Source of the DNA: Hyphomonadaceae bacterium TMED5
GTDB lineage: Bacteria; Pseudomonadota; Alphaproteobacteria; Caulobacterales; Hyphomonadaceae
Reading direction: 5' to 3'
Length of the DNA stretch: 64,000 bases
Assembly: GCA_002173095.1 (NCBI GenBank)
Contig: NHBK01000018.1
Location: forward strand, 62,001 to 126,000
Positions 47,238-55,533 of this stretch are shown here, in pieces; within the stretch, counting starts at the first letter, position 1, and each line of letters starts with the position of its first letter. A model generated the notes under the pieces. The model did no database searches, was not told where the DNA came from, and worked only from the letters and a program-made list of their open reading frames with translations. The position numbers and the translations under genes were made by a program.

Positions 47238-49817
47238 ATGAATCGACTTTTACAGGGCGTCTCTATTCTCGCCTTTGCTGGCATGGGCATTTCGTCTGCC
47301 TTTGCTCAAACTGCGGAAACTACGGCTGACACTGTTGATGACCGCCGCCTGACAGCGGTCACTGTGACAGCAACCAAACGGTCTGAGTCTGCTCAGACAA
47401 TTCCAGTTACAGTAACCGCCCTCGGTGAGCAGGAACTGGAAAGCCTCGGCGTTTCAAACTTTAATGACTATCTGGTTCAGCTTCCTGGCGTCACAGCGGG
47501 TGGCGGCGGCCCGGGCCAGAGCACGATTTATATTCGTGGTCTCGCGTCAACGACGCCAAACCTGACAACCGCTGGTGTGGCCGGTCTCGCGCCAAACGTT
47601 GCGCTTTACCTCGACGAACAACCTGTTTCTCAGCCGGGCCGAAACCTCGATGTCTATGCTGCTGACCTTGAACGCGTAGAAGTTCTGTCCGGTCCACAAG
47701 GCACTCTGTTCGGTGCGAGCTCTCAGGCGGGTACAGTTCGTCTGATCACCAACAAGCCGGTACTCGGTGCTTTCGAAGCTGGTTTTGACGCATCCACGTC
47801 ATTCACCGACGGCGGTGAGATGAGCAATAGCGTTGAAGCTGTCATCAACATTCCTGTGACGGACAATTTCGCTGTTCGCGGCGTTGTCTATACCGACCAT
47901 GCGGGCGGCTATATCGACAACGTAGCGGGTACGCTCACAGTTGAAGATTCTGCACGCTTCCGTCCTGCTGGAACAGTACGTGACAATGGCGTCGTCGTTG
48001 GTCCGAACCGCGCTGGCTTCCAGGCGGGTGCTGATCTGTCTGGCGTAAACTTCATCGCGGCTGACAATGCGAATATCGCTGAGGATGATTTCAACGATAC
48101 AACTTATAACGGTTTCCGGATTTCCGGCCTTTATGAGTTCAACGAAGACTGGACACTCCTCGTTGCTCACTCTCAGCAGCAACTGGATTCAGATGGTGTC
48201 TTCTTTGAAGATCCGGAACTTGGCGATTATGAAGTCACGCACTTCACGAACGACAATATTGACGACAGCTACCACAACACAGCGTGGACACTGGAAGGTC
48301 GTATTGGCGCTCTTGAAGCGGTTTACACCGGTGCGTACACGGAACGTACAACGGAACAGACGGTCGACTATTCTGACTATCTCTTCGTTGCTCAGTACCT
48401 GCCATACTACATCTGTGATTACTCCGTCAGCTACCCAAGCGGTGCGCCGACCGGTAATTGCTATGCGCCGGACCTGTACGTGAACTCTTCCACGGAAACC
48501 AAAATCCAGACGCATGAGCTGCGTTTCAACACGCCAGACGATCTGCCGATCCGTGCGACCTTCGGTGCGTTCTATTCCGATCTGGAACTGGCTGAGCTGA
48601 ACGACTTCGTTTATCCGGGTTCCACCATGGTTGAGTACACGGATGGTACAATTGGCTTCGCGCCAAACTATCCGCTGACAAACACAGACGTGACCGGCGA
48701 AATCGGTAGTGCGTCTCCGGGGTATTACAGCGAAGCCGGTCCATTCCCGGAAGGTGTGATCTTCCGCAATGACGTTCTGCGTACAGACAAGCAGCTCGGT
48801 GTGTTCGGTGAAGCGACGTTCGACATTGGCGATCAGTTCTCTCTGATCCTTGGTGCTCGTTACTACGACATCGAAGTTGACCTTGAAGGGTCTGCGAACT
48901 CATCCTTCTACAACCTGTATACTGAATCAGATCAGCAGGTGTTTGGTACAAACATCTCTGCTCAGTTCGCACCGAACAATCCGTTCGGCGCGCCTGACAC
49001 AGCGTCTACCGACGGCTTCATCTATAAAGTGACAGGTCAATGGACGCCGACTGACGACATCCTTCTGTATGCGACATACTCTGAAGGTTTCCGTCCTGGC
49101 CTTCTGAACCGTCCAGGTGGCGCGTCAGGCCCAGGTGGCTTCACTGTTCCTTACTCTGTCGATACCGATGAAGTTCAGAACTATGAGTTTGGCTGGAAAA
49201 CAGAATTGTTCGACAATTCTCTGCGTCTGAACGGTTCTGCGTTCTTCGTGGATATTCAGGGTCTGCAAACGACGATCTTCGATCCTAGCATCACCAATCT
49301 GTTCTTCTCCGATAACGCGGCAAATGCTGAACTGCGCGGCGTTGAGGGTGAATTCACATGGGCACCATTCTCTGTTGATGGTCTGACCATTGCTGGTGGC
49401 TTCTCTTTCCTCGACTCTGAGGTGACTGAAGTTCTGACGCCTACAAATGACGTTCTGGAAGGTTCTGATCTGGCATTCGCGCCGGGTTATCAGGGCAATA
49501 TCCGTGCACGTTATGAGTGGGATTTGCAGCAACGCATTGGCGACTCGTCCCTGACAGCTCACGTCATGCCTCAGGTGATTTTCTCTGATGACAGCTACAC
49601 AGACATCGTAGAAATCAACAAAATGCAGCTCGACAGCTATGTCACGCTCGGTGGTACGCTGGGTGTAACGGCTGATGCATGGTCTGCAGAACTGTTCGTG
49701 ACCAACCTCACAAACGAACATGCCGAACTCTCCGGCAACTTCGTGTTCGACCGTGAGCGCGTAACGCCAATGCGTCCACGTACGGTTGGTCTGCGTTTCT
49801 CTTATGACTTCAACTAA
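47238..49817 (+). CDS. TonB-dependent receptor (second)
   Basis: An 859-residue outer-membrane receptor. Signal peptide 'LLQGVSILAFAGMGISSAFA' is followed by the TonB box 'LTAVTVTATKRSESAQTIPV', the plug with 'STIYIRGLASTTPNLTTAGV' and 'LERVEVLSGPQGTLFGASSQ', and a barrel ending in 'TVGLRFSYDFN'. Its plug places it with the large proteobacterial class that imports carbohydrates, siderophores or vitamins. Codon use is strongly biased toward preferred codons, suggesting high expression. Two hairpins follow, then a TPR-sulfotransferase gene after 87 bases. Ligand unknown; no iron box seen. Confidence 0.93.
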   Translation: MNRLLQGVSILAFAGMGISSAFAQTAETTADTVDDRRLTAVTVTATKRSESAQTIPVTVTALGEQELESLGVSNFNDYLVQLPGVTAGGGGPGQSTIYIRGLASTTPNLTTAGVAGLAPNVALYLDEQPVSQPGRNLDVYAADLERVEVLSGPQGTLFGASSQAGTVRLITNKPVLGAFEAGFDASTSFTDGGEMSNSVEAVINIPVTDNFAVRGVVYTDHAGGYIDNVAGTLTVEDSARFRPAGTVRDNGVVVGPNRAGFQAGADLSGVNFIAADNANIAEDDFNDTTYNGFRISGLYEFNEDWTLLVAHSQQQLDSDGVFFEDPELGDYEVTHFTNDNIDDSYHNTAWTLEGRIGALEAVYTGAYTERTTEQTVDYSDYLFVAQYLPYYICDYSVSYPSGAPTGNCYAPDLYVNSSTETKIQTHELRFNTPDDLPIRATFGAFYSDLELAELNDFVYPGSTMVEYTDGTIGFAPNYPLTNTDVTGEIGSASPGYYSEAGPFPEGVIFRNDVLRTDKQLGVFGEATFDIGDQFSLILGARYYDIEVDLEGSANSSFYNLYTESDQQVFGTNISAQFAPNNPFGAPDTASTDGFIYKVTGQWTPTDDILLYATYSEGFRPGLLNRPGGASGPGGFTVPYSVDTDEVQNYEFGWKTELFDNSLRLNGSAFFVDIQGLQTTIFDPSITNLFFSDNAANAELRGVEGEFTWAPFSVDGLTIAGGFSFLDSEVTEVLTPTNDVLEGSDLAFAPGYQGNIRARYEWDLQQRIGDSSLTAHVMPQVIFSDDSYTDIVEINKMQLDSYVTLGGTLGVTADAWSAELFVTNLTNEHAELSGNFVFDRERVTPMRPRTVGLRFSYDFN

Positions 49818-49833
49818 TCCAGCCACTGGATTA
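49815..49833 (+). repeat. Hairpin just after TonB receptor stop
   Basis: TAATCCA-GCCAC-TGGATTA, a perfect 7-bp stem beginning in the stop codon of the receptor gene. It may protect the 3' end of the message or help termination with the next hairpin. Confidence 0.5.
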
Positions 49834-49847
49834 GATTGCTGAATTTG

Positions 49848-49871
49848 CGGCGCCCCGGTCACGGGGCGCCG
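49848..49871 (+). terminator. GC-rich hairpin after the second TonB receptor
   Basis: CGGCGCCCCG-GTCA-CGGGGCGCCG, a perfect 10-bp stem. A T run is missing, so termination may be partial, allowing read-through into the sulfotransferase gene 34 bases on. Confidence 0.65.
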
Positions 49872-49904
49872 TAGCTATATGCAGGGTAGAGGACTGATAC
49901 AGGC

Positions 49905-51890
49905 ATGTCAGAGATCGCTCCGGACGAGCTGAAAAGCATTCAGGCGCAGATGAAATCAGGAAACTTTGATGCAGGCCTGTCCGCGTGCAACGAAGCCCTG
50001 TTGCGTCAGCCGGACAATCAGGACCTCCTTTATATGGCGGCTGTAAATGCGCGTTATCTAAAGCGGTTTGACGAGGCCCATGCCTTCCTGCAACGCCTCA
50101 AACTGACCGCACCGGATTTTGGTCGGGCCTTTCAGGAAGAAGGGCATTTGCTTCTCGCTCAGGGGTACACAGACCGCGCGATCGAGGCGTTTCGGTTTGC
50201 TACGCGGTTCAACCCTGCACTGACGGCCAGCTGGCAAAAACTGTCTCAGTTACTCTCTCAAAAGGGAGATCTGGCGGGCGCTCAGGATGCCATGGCGCAG
50301 GGCCAGCGTCTGCAACGCCTTCCGCGTGAGCTGCTCGCAGTGATCAATCATCTGCATGAGGGACGCGTTCTGAAGGCAGAAGAAATTGTTCGGGTCTATT
50401 TGCAGCGCAACCCCCGCGATGTTGAAGGTATGCGCCTGCTGGCGGATATCGGATCACGCCTGAGCGTGCTGACGGATGCTGATTTTCTTCTTGAAACGGC
50501 GATCGAGCTGGAGCCTGAAAATCTTCAACTACGCATCGACCATATTCAGGTACTGCGTAAACGCCAGAAATATGAAGCGGCCTATAAACAGGCCCAATTC
50601 CTGTTTGAACGTGAGCCGGAAAGCCCGCTTTTTCAGACACTCTTCGCCATTGAATGCATGCATGCCGGTGAAATAGACAGAGCCATTGATTTGTTTGATC
50701 AGGTTTTGGCTAAAACCCCATCAGACCTTGCTGCACTCACGTCAAAAGGACATGCGCTCAAAACCTTTGGTATGACAGATGAAGCGGTGGCTTCCTATCA
50801 CAAGGCGGTTGAGATTGATCCACTGCATGGCGATGCCTGGTATGCGCTGGCCAATCTGAAAACCTATACGTTCTCAGATGAAGATGTCAGTGAGATGGAG
50901 CGTGCGCTGGAAAGTGCAGATCTCGCCTTTATGTCCCGGGTTCACATCCTGTTTGCGCTCGGCAAAGCCTATGGCGATAAAAAGGATTATGACCGGGCCT
51001 TCAAAGCATTTGAGGGCGGGAACGCGCTGAAAAAGCGTCAGACACGATATACCTCCGAGCAAATGCAGGCAGAGTTCGAGGCTCAGAAAACCCACTGTAC
51101 TGCAGAGCTGTTTCAGAACCGGCCCGATACGGGCTCGAGCGCTGCGGACCCGATTTTCATTTTGGGTCTTCCGCGCGCTGGGTCCACCTTGCTGGAGCAA
51201 ATTTTAGCGTCACACAGCATGGTGGATGGCACGCTGGAACTTCCGAATATTCTTTCGCTGGCGCACCGTTTGCGCGGTCGGAACATGATTTCAGACCGCG
51301 ATCGCTATCCAAGAATTTTAAGTGATATTCCAGATGAAGACCTTGTTCGCCTGGGTGAAGAATATATCGAAACAACAAAAGTTCACCGTGAAGGCGCGCC
51401 ATTTTTTACCGATAAAATGCCGAATAACTTCCGGCATATCGGGCTTATTCATTTGATCCTTCCGAACGCGAAAATCATTGATGCGCGACGCAATCCGATG
51501 GATTGTTGCTGGTCTGGCTTCAAACAATTATTTGCCGAAGGTCAGGAGTTCACGTACGGACTGGAAGAAATCGGTCGCTATTACAGGGGGTATGTCGATC
51601 TGATGGAACATTGGCATAGCGTTCTCCCTGAAGGCCGCATCCTGAAAGTCCAGCATGAGGACGTGCTGAACGATCTGGAGGCGCAGGTCAGACGCATTCT
51701 GGATTATTGTGGTCTTCCATTTGAGGACGCTTGTCTGGACTTCCATAAAACCGATAGAGCCGTTCGTACGGCAAGCTCTGAGCAGGTGCGCCAACCAATC
51801 AACCGTTCCGGTCAGGAACAATGGAAACCCTATGAGGCTCACCTTGAGCCATTAAAGCAGGCTCTTGGGCCTGCGCTTACGAACTACTGA
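49905..51890 (+). CDS. TPR-repeat sulfotransferase family protein
   Basis: A 661-residue two-part protein. Residues 1-390 are tetratricopeptide repeats ('ALTSKGHALKTFGMTDEAVA', 'EIDPLHGDAWYALANLKTY'); the C-terminal 260 residues form a PAPS-dependent sulfotransferase with the 5'-phosphosulfate loop 'FILGLPRAGSTLLEQILASH' and the 3'-phosphate motif 'IDARRNPMDCCWSGFKQLF'. No signal peptide is visible, so it should be cytoplasmic. Such genes recur next to TonB receptors in Alphaproteobacteria; the acceptor is not known. A MarR gene follows after 13 bases. Confidence 0.9.
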   Translation: MSEIAPDELKSIQAQMKSGNFDAGLSACNEALLRQPDNQDLLYMAAVNARYLKRFDEAHAFLQRLKLTAPDFGRAFQEEGHLLLAQGYTDRAIEAFRFATRFNPALTASWQKLSQLLSQKGDLAGAQDAMAQGQRLQRLPRELLAVINHLHEGRVLKAEEIVRVYLQRNPRDVEGMRLLADIGSRLSVLTDADFLLETAIELEPENLQLRIDHIQVLRKRQKYEAAYKQAQFLFEREPESPLFQTLFAIECMHAGEIDRAIDLFDQVLAKTPSDLAALTSKGHALKTFGMTDEAVASYHKAVEIDPLHGDAWYALANLKTYTFSDEDVSEMERALESADLAFMSRVHILFALGKAYGDKKDYDRAFKAFEGGNALKKRQTRYTSEQMQAEFEAQKTHCTAELFQNRPDTGSSAADPIFILGLPRAGSTLLEQILASHSMVDGTLELPNILSLAHRLRGRNMISDRDRYPRILSDIPDEDLVRLGEEYIETTKVHREGAPFFTDKMPNNFRHIGLIHLILPNAKIIDARRNPMDCCWSGFKQLFAEGQEFTYGLEEIGRYYRGYVDLMEHWHSVLPEGRILKVQHEDVLNDLEAQVRRILDYCGLPFEDACLDFHKTDRAVRTASSEQVRQPINRSGQEQWKPYEAHLEPLKQALGPALTNY

Positions 51891-51903
51891 AAGCTTGAGT
51901 GTC

Positions 51904-52380
51904 ATGAGTGATCGCTCCGATGAAGCCCTGATATTGATCCGCCAGATTCAGCGGCAGATCGAAATTTCCGCGCGAAAATTCGCTGAGACTGAGGGGCTCA
52001 CCCCTTCGCAATTGAAGGTGCTCCAATTGCTCACCGAGTATCCTGAGATTTCTGTTGGCTGGATCAGCGAGCAAACCCAATTGAAGAATGCGACCATTAC
52101 CAGTCTCGTCGATAAACTCGTTGATCGTGGCATGGTGAGCCGCAGGCGGTGTGACTCTGACCGCCGCCGCGTCTGGATCAAGATGGAGCAGCCGGGCTGG
52201 GCAGCATTGTCGTCAGCGCCGCAGCCGCTGCAACGCAAATTTACCGACAAGTTTGACGATTTACCGGAATGGCAGAAGACCATGTTGATCTCCTCGCTTC
52301 AGATGCTCTCCGAGATGCTCGGGGCGGAAGGGATGGAGGCCGCATCGGTGCTTGATGTGAGCTCGCTAAGTTCAAAATAG
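51904..52380 (+). CDS. MarR family transcriptional regulator
   Basis: A 158-residue winged-helix protein. 'AETEGLTPSQLKVLQLLTEY' and 'ISEQTQLKNATITSLVDKLV' form the helix-turn-helix, and 'RRRCDSDRRRVWIKM' the wing with the typical D-R-R motif. ATG 51904 is preferred to an upstream frame that overlaps the sulfotransferase gene. It may be co-transcribed with the sulfotransferase and control the receptor or neighbours; ligand unknown. Confidence 0.88.
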   Translation: MSDRSDEALILIRQIQRQIEISARKFAETEGLTPSQLKVLQLLTEYPEISVGWISEQTQLKNATITSLVDKLVDRGMVSRRRCDSDRRRVWIKMEQPGWAALSSAPQPLQRKFTDKFDDLPEWQKTMLISSLQMLSEMLGAEGMEAASVLDVSSLSSK

Positions 52381-52432
52381 GTCCGCCTGTACGGGCAGAG
52401 ACAAGTCGGAAAAATCAGAAAAGAAGACTAGA

Positions 52433-53032
52433 ATGGCGGTTATCGGGGCCATATTTGCGGGTGGAAAAGCGCGCCGCTTGTCCGGGCAAAATAAAGCTCA
52501 GATATCACTGGGCGGGCGAACTCTCATTTCCCGGCAGTATGAGCGCATATCTCCTGTCAGCGATGATATTCTCGTGCTTGCCCCGGTCTGGCCTGAATGG
52601 ATTGAGGCCTTTTCGGGTGTACGTTGGGTTCAGGACAAGCTTGTCGATGACGCGCCGATTGGTCCTGCCGGGGCATTGCTAGCCGCACTAAACTTCTGCA
52701 ACGAAAGCTATGGTTCAAGTGCCATTCTGATCACCGCTCCGGTTGATGCGCCTTTCGTGCCTCAAGCGGCATTTGAGAAGCTGATCGAGGTGGTCCGAAA
52801 GGGAAAACCTGCTGCCATCGCGAAAACGGCCTCAGGGCTTCAGCCTGCATTCGGTGCGTGGCATACACAGTGCCTGCCAGAGATGAATGAGCGGGTCCTT
52901 CAGGGCGATTATGCATTACAAACAATAGCTTCAGCCGTTGGTGCAGCTCATATCCAGTTTGAGGATGAGAGCGCGTTTTTAAACATCAACACGCCTGAAG
53001 ATTTATCGGCCGCTCAGTCGCGCATCGCCTGA
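52433..53032 (+). CDS. mobA: Molybdenum cofactor guanylyltransferase MobA
   Basis: A 199-residue NTP-transferase adding GMP to molybdopterin to form the MGD cofactor. The nucleotide loop is 'GAIFAGGKARRLSGQNKAQI', a slightly deviating LAGGxSxRxGxxK; the metal Asp lies in 'ITAPVDAPFVP' and the base contact in 'DKLVDDAPIGPAGALLAAL'. The end 'LNINTPEDLSAAQ' is typical. Its role should be shared with moeA 9 kb away. A terminator follows. Confidence 0.88.
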   Translation: MAVIGAIFAGGKARRLSGQNKAQISLGGRTLISRQYERISPVSDDILVLAPVWPEWIEAFSGVRWVQDKLVDDAPIGPAGALLAALNFCNESYGSSAILITAPVDAPFVPQAAFEKLIEVVRKGKPAAIAKTASGLQPAFGAWHTQCLPEMNERVLQGDYALQTIASAVGAAHIQFEDESAFLNINTPEDLSAAQSRIA

Positions 53033-53036
53033 TAAG

Positions 53037-53069
53037 AAAACGCTCTGATGTTGAACATCAGGGCGTTTT
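53037..53069. terminator. Bidirectional terminator between mobA and ggt
   Basis: AAAACGCTCTGATG-TTGAA-CATCAGGGCGTTTT, a 14-bp stem with a single T-G pair and A/T ends on each side, between two convergent genes. Confidence 0.92.
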
Positions 53070-53091
53070 GTCTGGTCTTCCGCTTTTTCGT

Positions 53092-54888
53092 TTAATAGCC
53101 AATCGCCATTGCGCCCGGGCGACGCGGGTCAGCTGCGCCATAAAGGAAGTCACCCTGGCGCATAATGCTTTGTGTGCTGCCCATGGTGTAACCAGCTTCT
53201 TCGAACACATATCCCATCGCTTCCATGGCGCGGATTGTGTCAGCGCTGAAACCAACCGGTTCAACAAACACGACGTCTGGGTACCATTGATGGTGGAAGC
53301 GCGGTGCATTGGTCGCCTCGGCAATATTCATGTCGAAGTCGATGACATTCATCAGGACCTGCATAACTGTCGTAATGATGCGGCTACCGCCCGGGCTGCC
53401 GGTCACAACATATGGTTTGCCGTCCTGAAGGATCATGGCTGGCGTCATGGAGGAGAGCGAACGCTTATGCGGTTCGATGGAGTTGTACTCGCCGCCAATC
53501 AGGCCATAGCCATTTGGCTGACCGGGCTGAGCAGAGAAGTCGTCCATACCGTTATTCATCAGAATGCCAGTACCAGCCGCCACTGCGCCGTTACCGTATG
53601 AATAGTTCAGAGAATAGGTGTTTGAAACGACATTGCCTTCGCTATCCCATACGGAATAGTGGGTTGTGTCCGGGCTTTCCGGAGGCGGCGCTACACCCGG
53701 GTTAACATCTGCAGATGAGCGGGCATGGTCAGCAGGAATGGCAGCAAGGGTTTCCTCTGCATACTCATCGCTGGTGAGCCATTCGACTGGGATGTCATAG
53801 AAATCAGGGTCGCCGAGGTGCACGCTGCGGTCTGCATAGGCCTGACGCATGGCTTCGACAACAATGTGCATTGTTGCAGCTGAGTTGTGACCCATTTCAG
53901 CGAGGTCAAACTCGTCCAGAACGTTGAACATTTGCTGGATATGTACGCCGCCAGAGCTTGGAGGTGGCATGAGAACCAGCTCATAACCGCGATAGTCAAA
54001 GCGCAGAGGCTCACGCAGTTCGGCTTCATAATCGGCCATGTCCTGCATGGTGATCAGGCCGCCATTAGCTTCCTGATCGGCAACGATCATTTCAGCGAGT
54101 TCGCCTTCATAAAACGCCGCTGCGCCATACTGACCGATCTGTTCAAGAGACCATGCGAGGTCTTCCTGAACAAGGATTTCGCCGGGCTGATAATAGCTGC
54201 CATCTTCATGATAGAAGATAGCGCGGGCAGCGGCATTGCTGCCGAGTTTGTCTTCGGCAAATTCAAGCGATTGCGCGAGGTCATAGGTGACCTCAATGCC
54301 ATTGCGGGCAAGTTCAACCGCTGGCGCGACGACTTCTGCAAAGCTCATCGTGCCATAGTTTTCGAGGGCAACTTCGAAGGCTGCGACGGTGCCCGGAACG
54401 CCTGAAGCGGTATATTCGCGACGCGCGGCATCCAGATCGACTTCACCGTTTTCGTCCACATACATGTCTCGGAAAGCGGCATAGGGCGCGAGCTCTTTAT
54501 AGTCGATGGAGATGTAATCATCGGTCTCGGCATCATAGATCATCATGAAACCGCCGCCCGCGACATTGCCGGCACGCGGCAGGGTGACAGCCAGTGCAAA
54601 ACCCACAGCAACGGCTGCGTCAACTGCATTGCCGCCTTGTTCCAGAATCTGAACACCAACCCGGCTCGCCAGTTCTTCCTGGCTGACAACCATGCCATTG
54701 CGCGCTGTCACAGGGTGGTGAATGGACTGATAGTCGAGCAGCGGCACGGATTGCGCTGGAGCAGGTGTTTCAGCGACAGGCGCTGGCGTTGCAGGAGCCG
54801 CCACAGTCTGTGCGGAAACGGAAGGGGCGCTCTGACAGGCAACGAGAGCAAGCGAGAGTGCGCTTGTTAGGGCTAGGTTACGGGCCAT
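53092..54888 (-). CDS. ggt: Gamma-glutamyltransferase, predicted lipoprotein
   Basis: A 598-residue Ntn hydrolase precursor that self-cleaves at the Thr in 'ESPDTTHYSVWDSEGNVV' and then hydrolyses or transfers gamma-glutamyl groups from glutathione and similar compounds. The N-terminus MARNLALTSALSLALVACQS is a lipoprotein signal with lipobox LVAC, followed by a Pro/Ala-rich linker. 'GNAVDAAVAVGFALAVTLP', 'GNVAGGGFMMIYD' and 'TGSPGGSRIITTVMQVLMNV' are family marks. A perfect AAGGAGGT at 54893-54900 lies within the end of soxG; the genes abut, making ggt the last gene of the sox-type operon. Confidence 0.94.
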   Translation of the reverse strand: MARNLALTSALSLALVACQSAPSVSAQTVAAPATPAPVAETPAPAQSVPLLDYQSIHHPVTARNGMVVSQEELASRVGVQILEQGGNAVDAAVAVGFALAVTLPRAGNVAGGGFMMIYDAETDDYISIDYKELAPYAAFRDMYVDENGEVDLDAARREYTASGVPGTVAAFEVALENYGTMSFAEVVAPAVELARNGIEVTYDLAQSLEFAEDKLGSNAAARAIFYHEDGSYYQPGEILVQEDLAWSLEQIGQYGAAAFYEGELAEMIVADQEANGGLITMQDMADYEAELREPLRFDYRGYELVLMPPPSSGGVHIQQMFNVLDEFDLAEMGHNSAATMHIVVEAMRQAYADRSVHLGDPDFYDIPVEWLTSDEYAEETLAAIPADHARSSADVNPGVAPPPESPDTTHYSVWDSEGNVVSNTYSLNYSYGNGAVAAGTGILMNNGMDDFSAQPGQPNGYGLIGGEYNSIEPHKRSLSSMTPAMILQDGKPYVVTGSPGGSRIITTVMQVLMNVIDFDMNIAEATNAPRFHHQWYPDVVFVEPVGFSADTIRAMEAMGYVFEEAGYTMGSTQSIMRQGDFLYGAADPRRPGAMAIGY

Positions 54889-55533
54889 TCAGACCTCCTT
54901 CGAGTTGTTAGAGACAGATGTGTTCGCGGGTGGAGATTTCATTGCATGGCGCAGCGCTTCAAGCCCTGTGAATCCGCCGCCATAGAGCGAATGTAAATGG
55001 CTAAGGCGCGTATGTATGTGGTGGGCGAATGAGGAGCAGCCAAAGAGATGAAATGCAGGCTGGCCCTGTAGGTCATGCCGAATAATGGTCACGCTCGTAT
55101 GGAACAGAACCGTCTGCAGGCAGGCTTCACTGGTAAATCGGGACGGGCGCAGGTCTATCTCACACCCGTGTTTGAATACTGCTGATGCGGCAGACCCAAA
55201 CAGAACAATCCAGTATCCATTGCGGAAAGCTGGGTCGCTGACATATCCATCAGGAACACTTGGCGCGTCATTTGGAAGTGAGTTTGCCGAAAGGTCTGGA
55301 AGCAGGATTTTTGAGCCGCGAGCGCTGGAAAAACAGGTCCATCCCGCAATCTGCGTGCCTGACTGCTCCAGCGGTGAGACCGCCAGATGGCGTGCACGTG
55401 GATATGCAGAAGCATCCAGTACATTCAGGCCGTCTGGCGCGGCAATGCTGGTGCTGTCTGCCAGATCGTCGCCGATGAAAGAGTTGAGTGGGCTCATTTT
55501 TAGATTTTCTGTTGTCTGTGCCTGAATGGTCAT
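54889..55533 (-). CDS. soxG: Sarcosine oxidase gamma subunit-like protein
   Basis: A 214-residue protein with a fold related to GcvT, recognised by 'HLFGCSSFAHHIHTRLSHLH' and the position after soxA. It overlaps soxA by 4 bases. In heterotetrameric sarcosine oxidase the gamma subunit is structural; in methylotrophs the homologous MgdD belongs to N-methylglutamate dehydrogenase. Divergence is high, so the substrate of this complex stays open. The ribosome-binding site of ggt is embedded in its last codons. Confidence 0.8.
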   Translation of the reverse strand: MTIQAQTTENLKMSPLNSFIGDDLADSTSIAAPDGLNVLDASAYPRARHLAVSPLEQSGTQIAGWTCFSSARGSKILLPDLSANSLPNDAPSVPDGYVSDPAFRNGYWIVLFGSAASAVFKHGCEIDLRPSRFTSEACLQTVLFHTSVTIIRHDLQGQPAFHLFGCSSFAHHIHTRLSHLHSLYGGGFTGLEALRHAMKSPPANTSVSNNSKEV

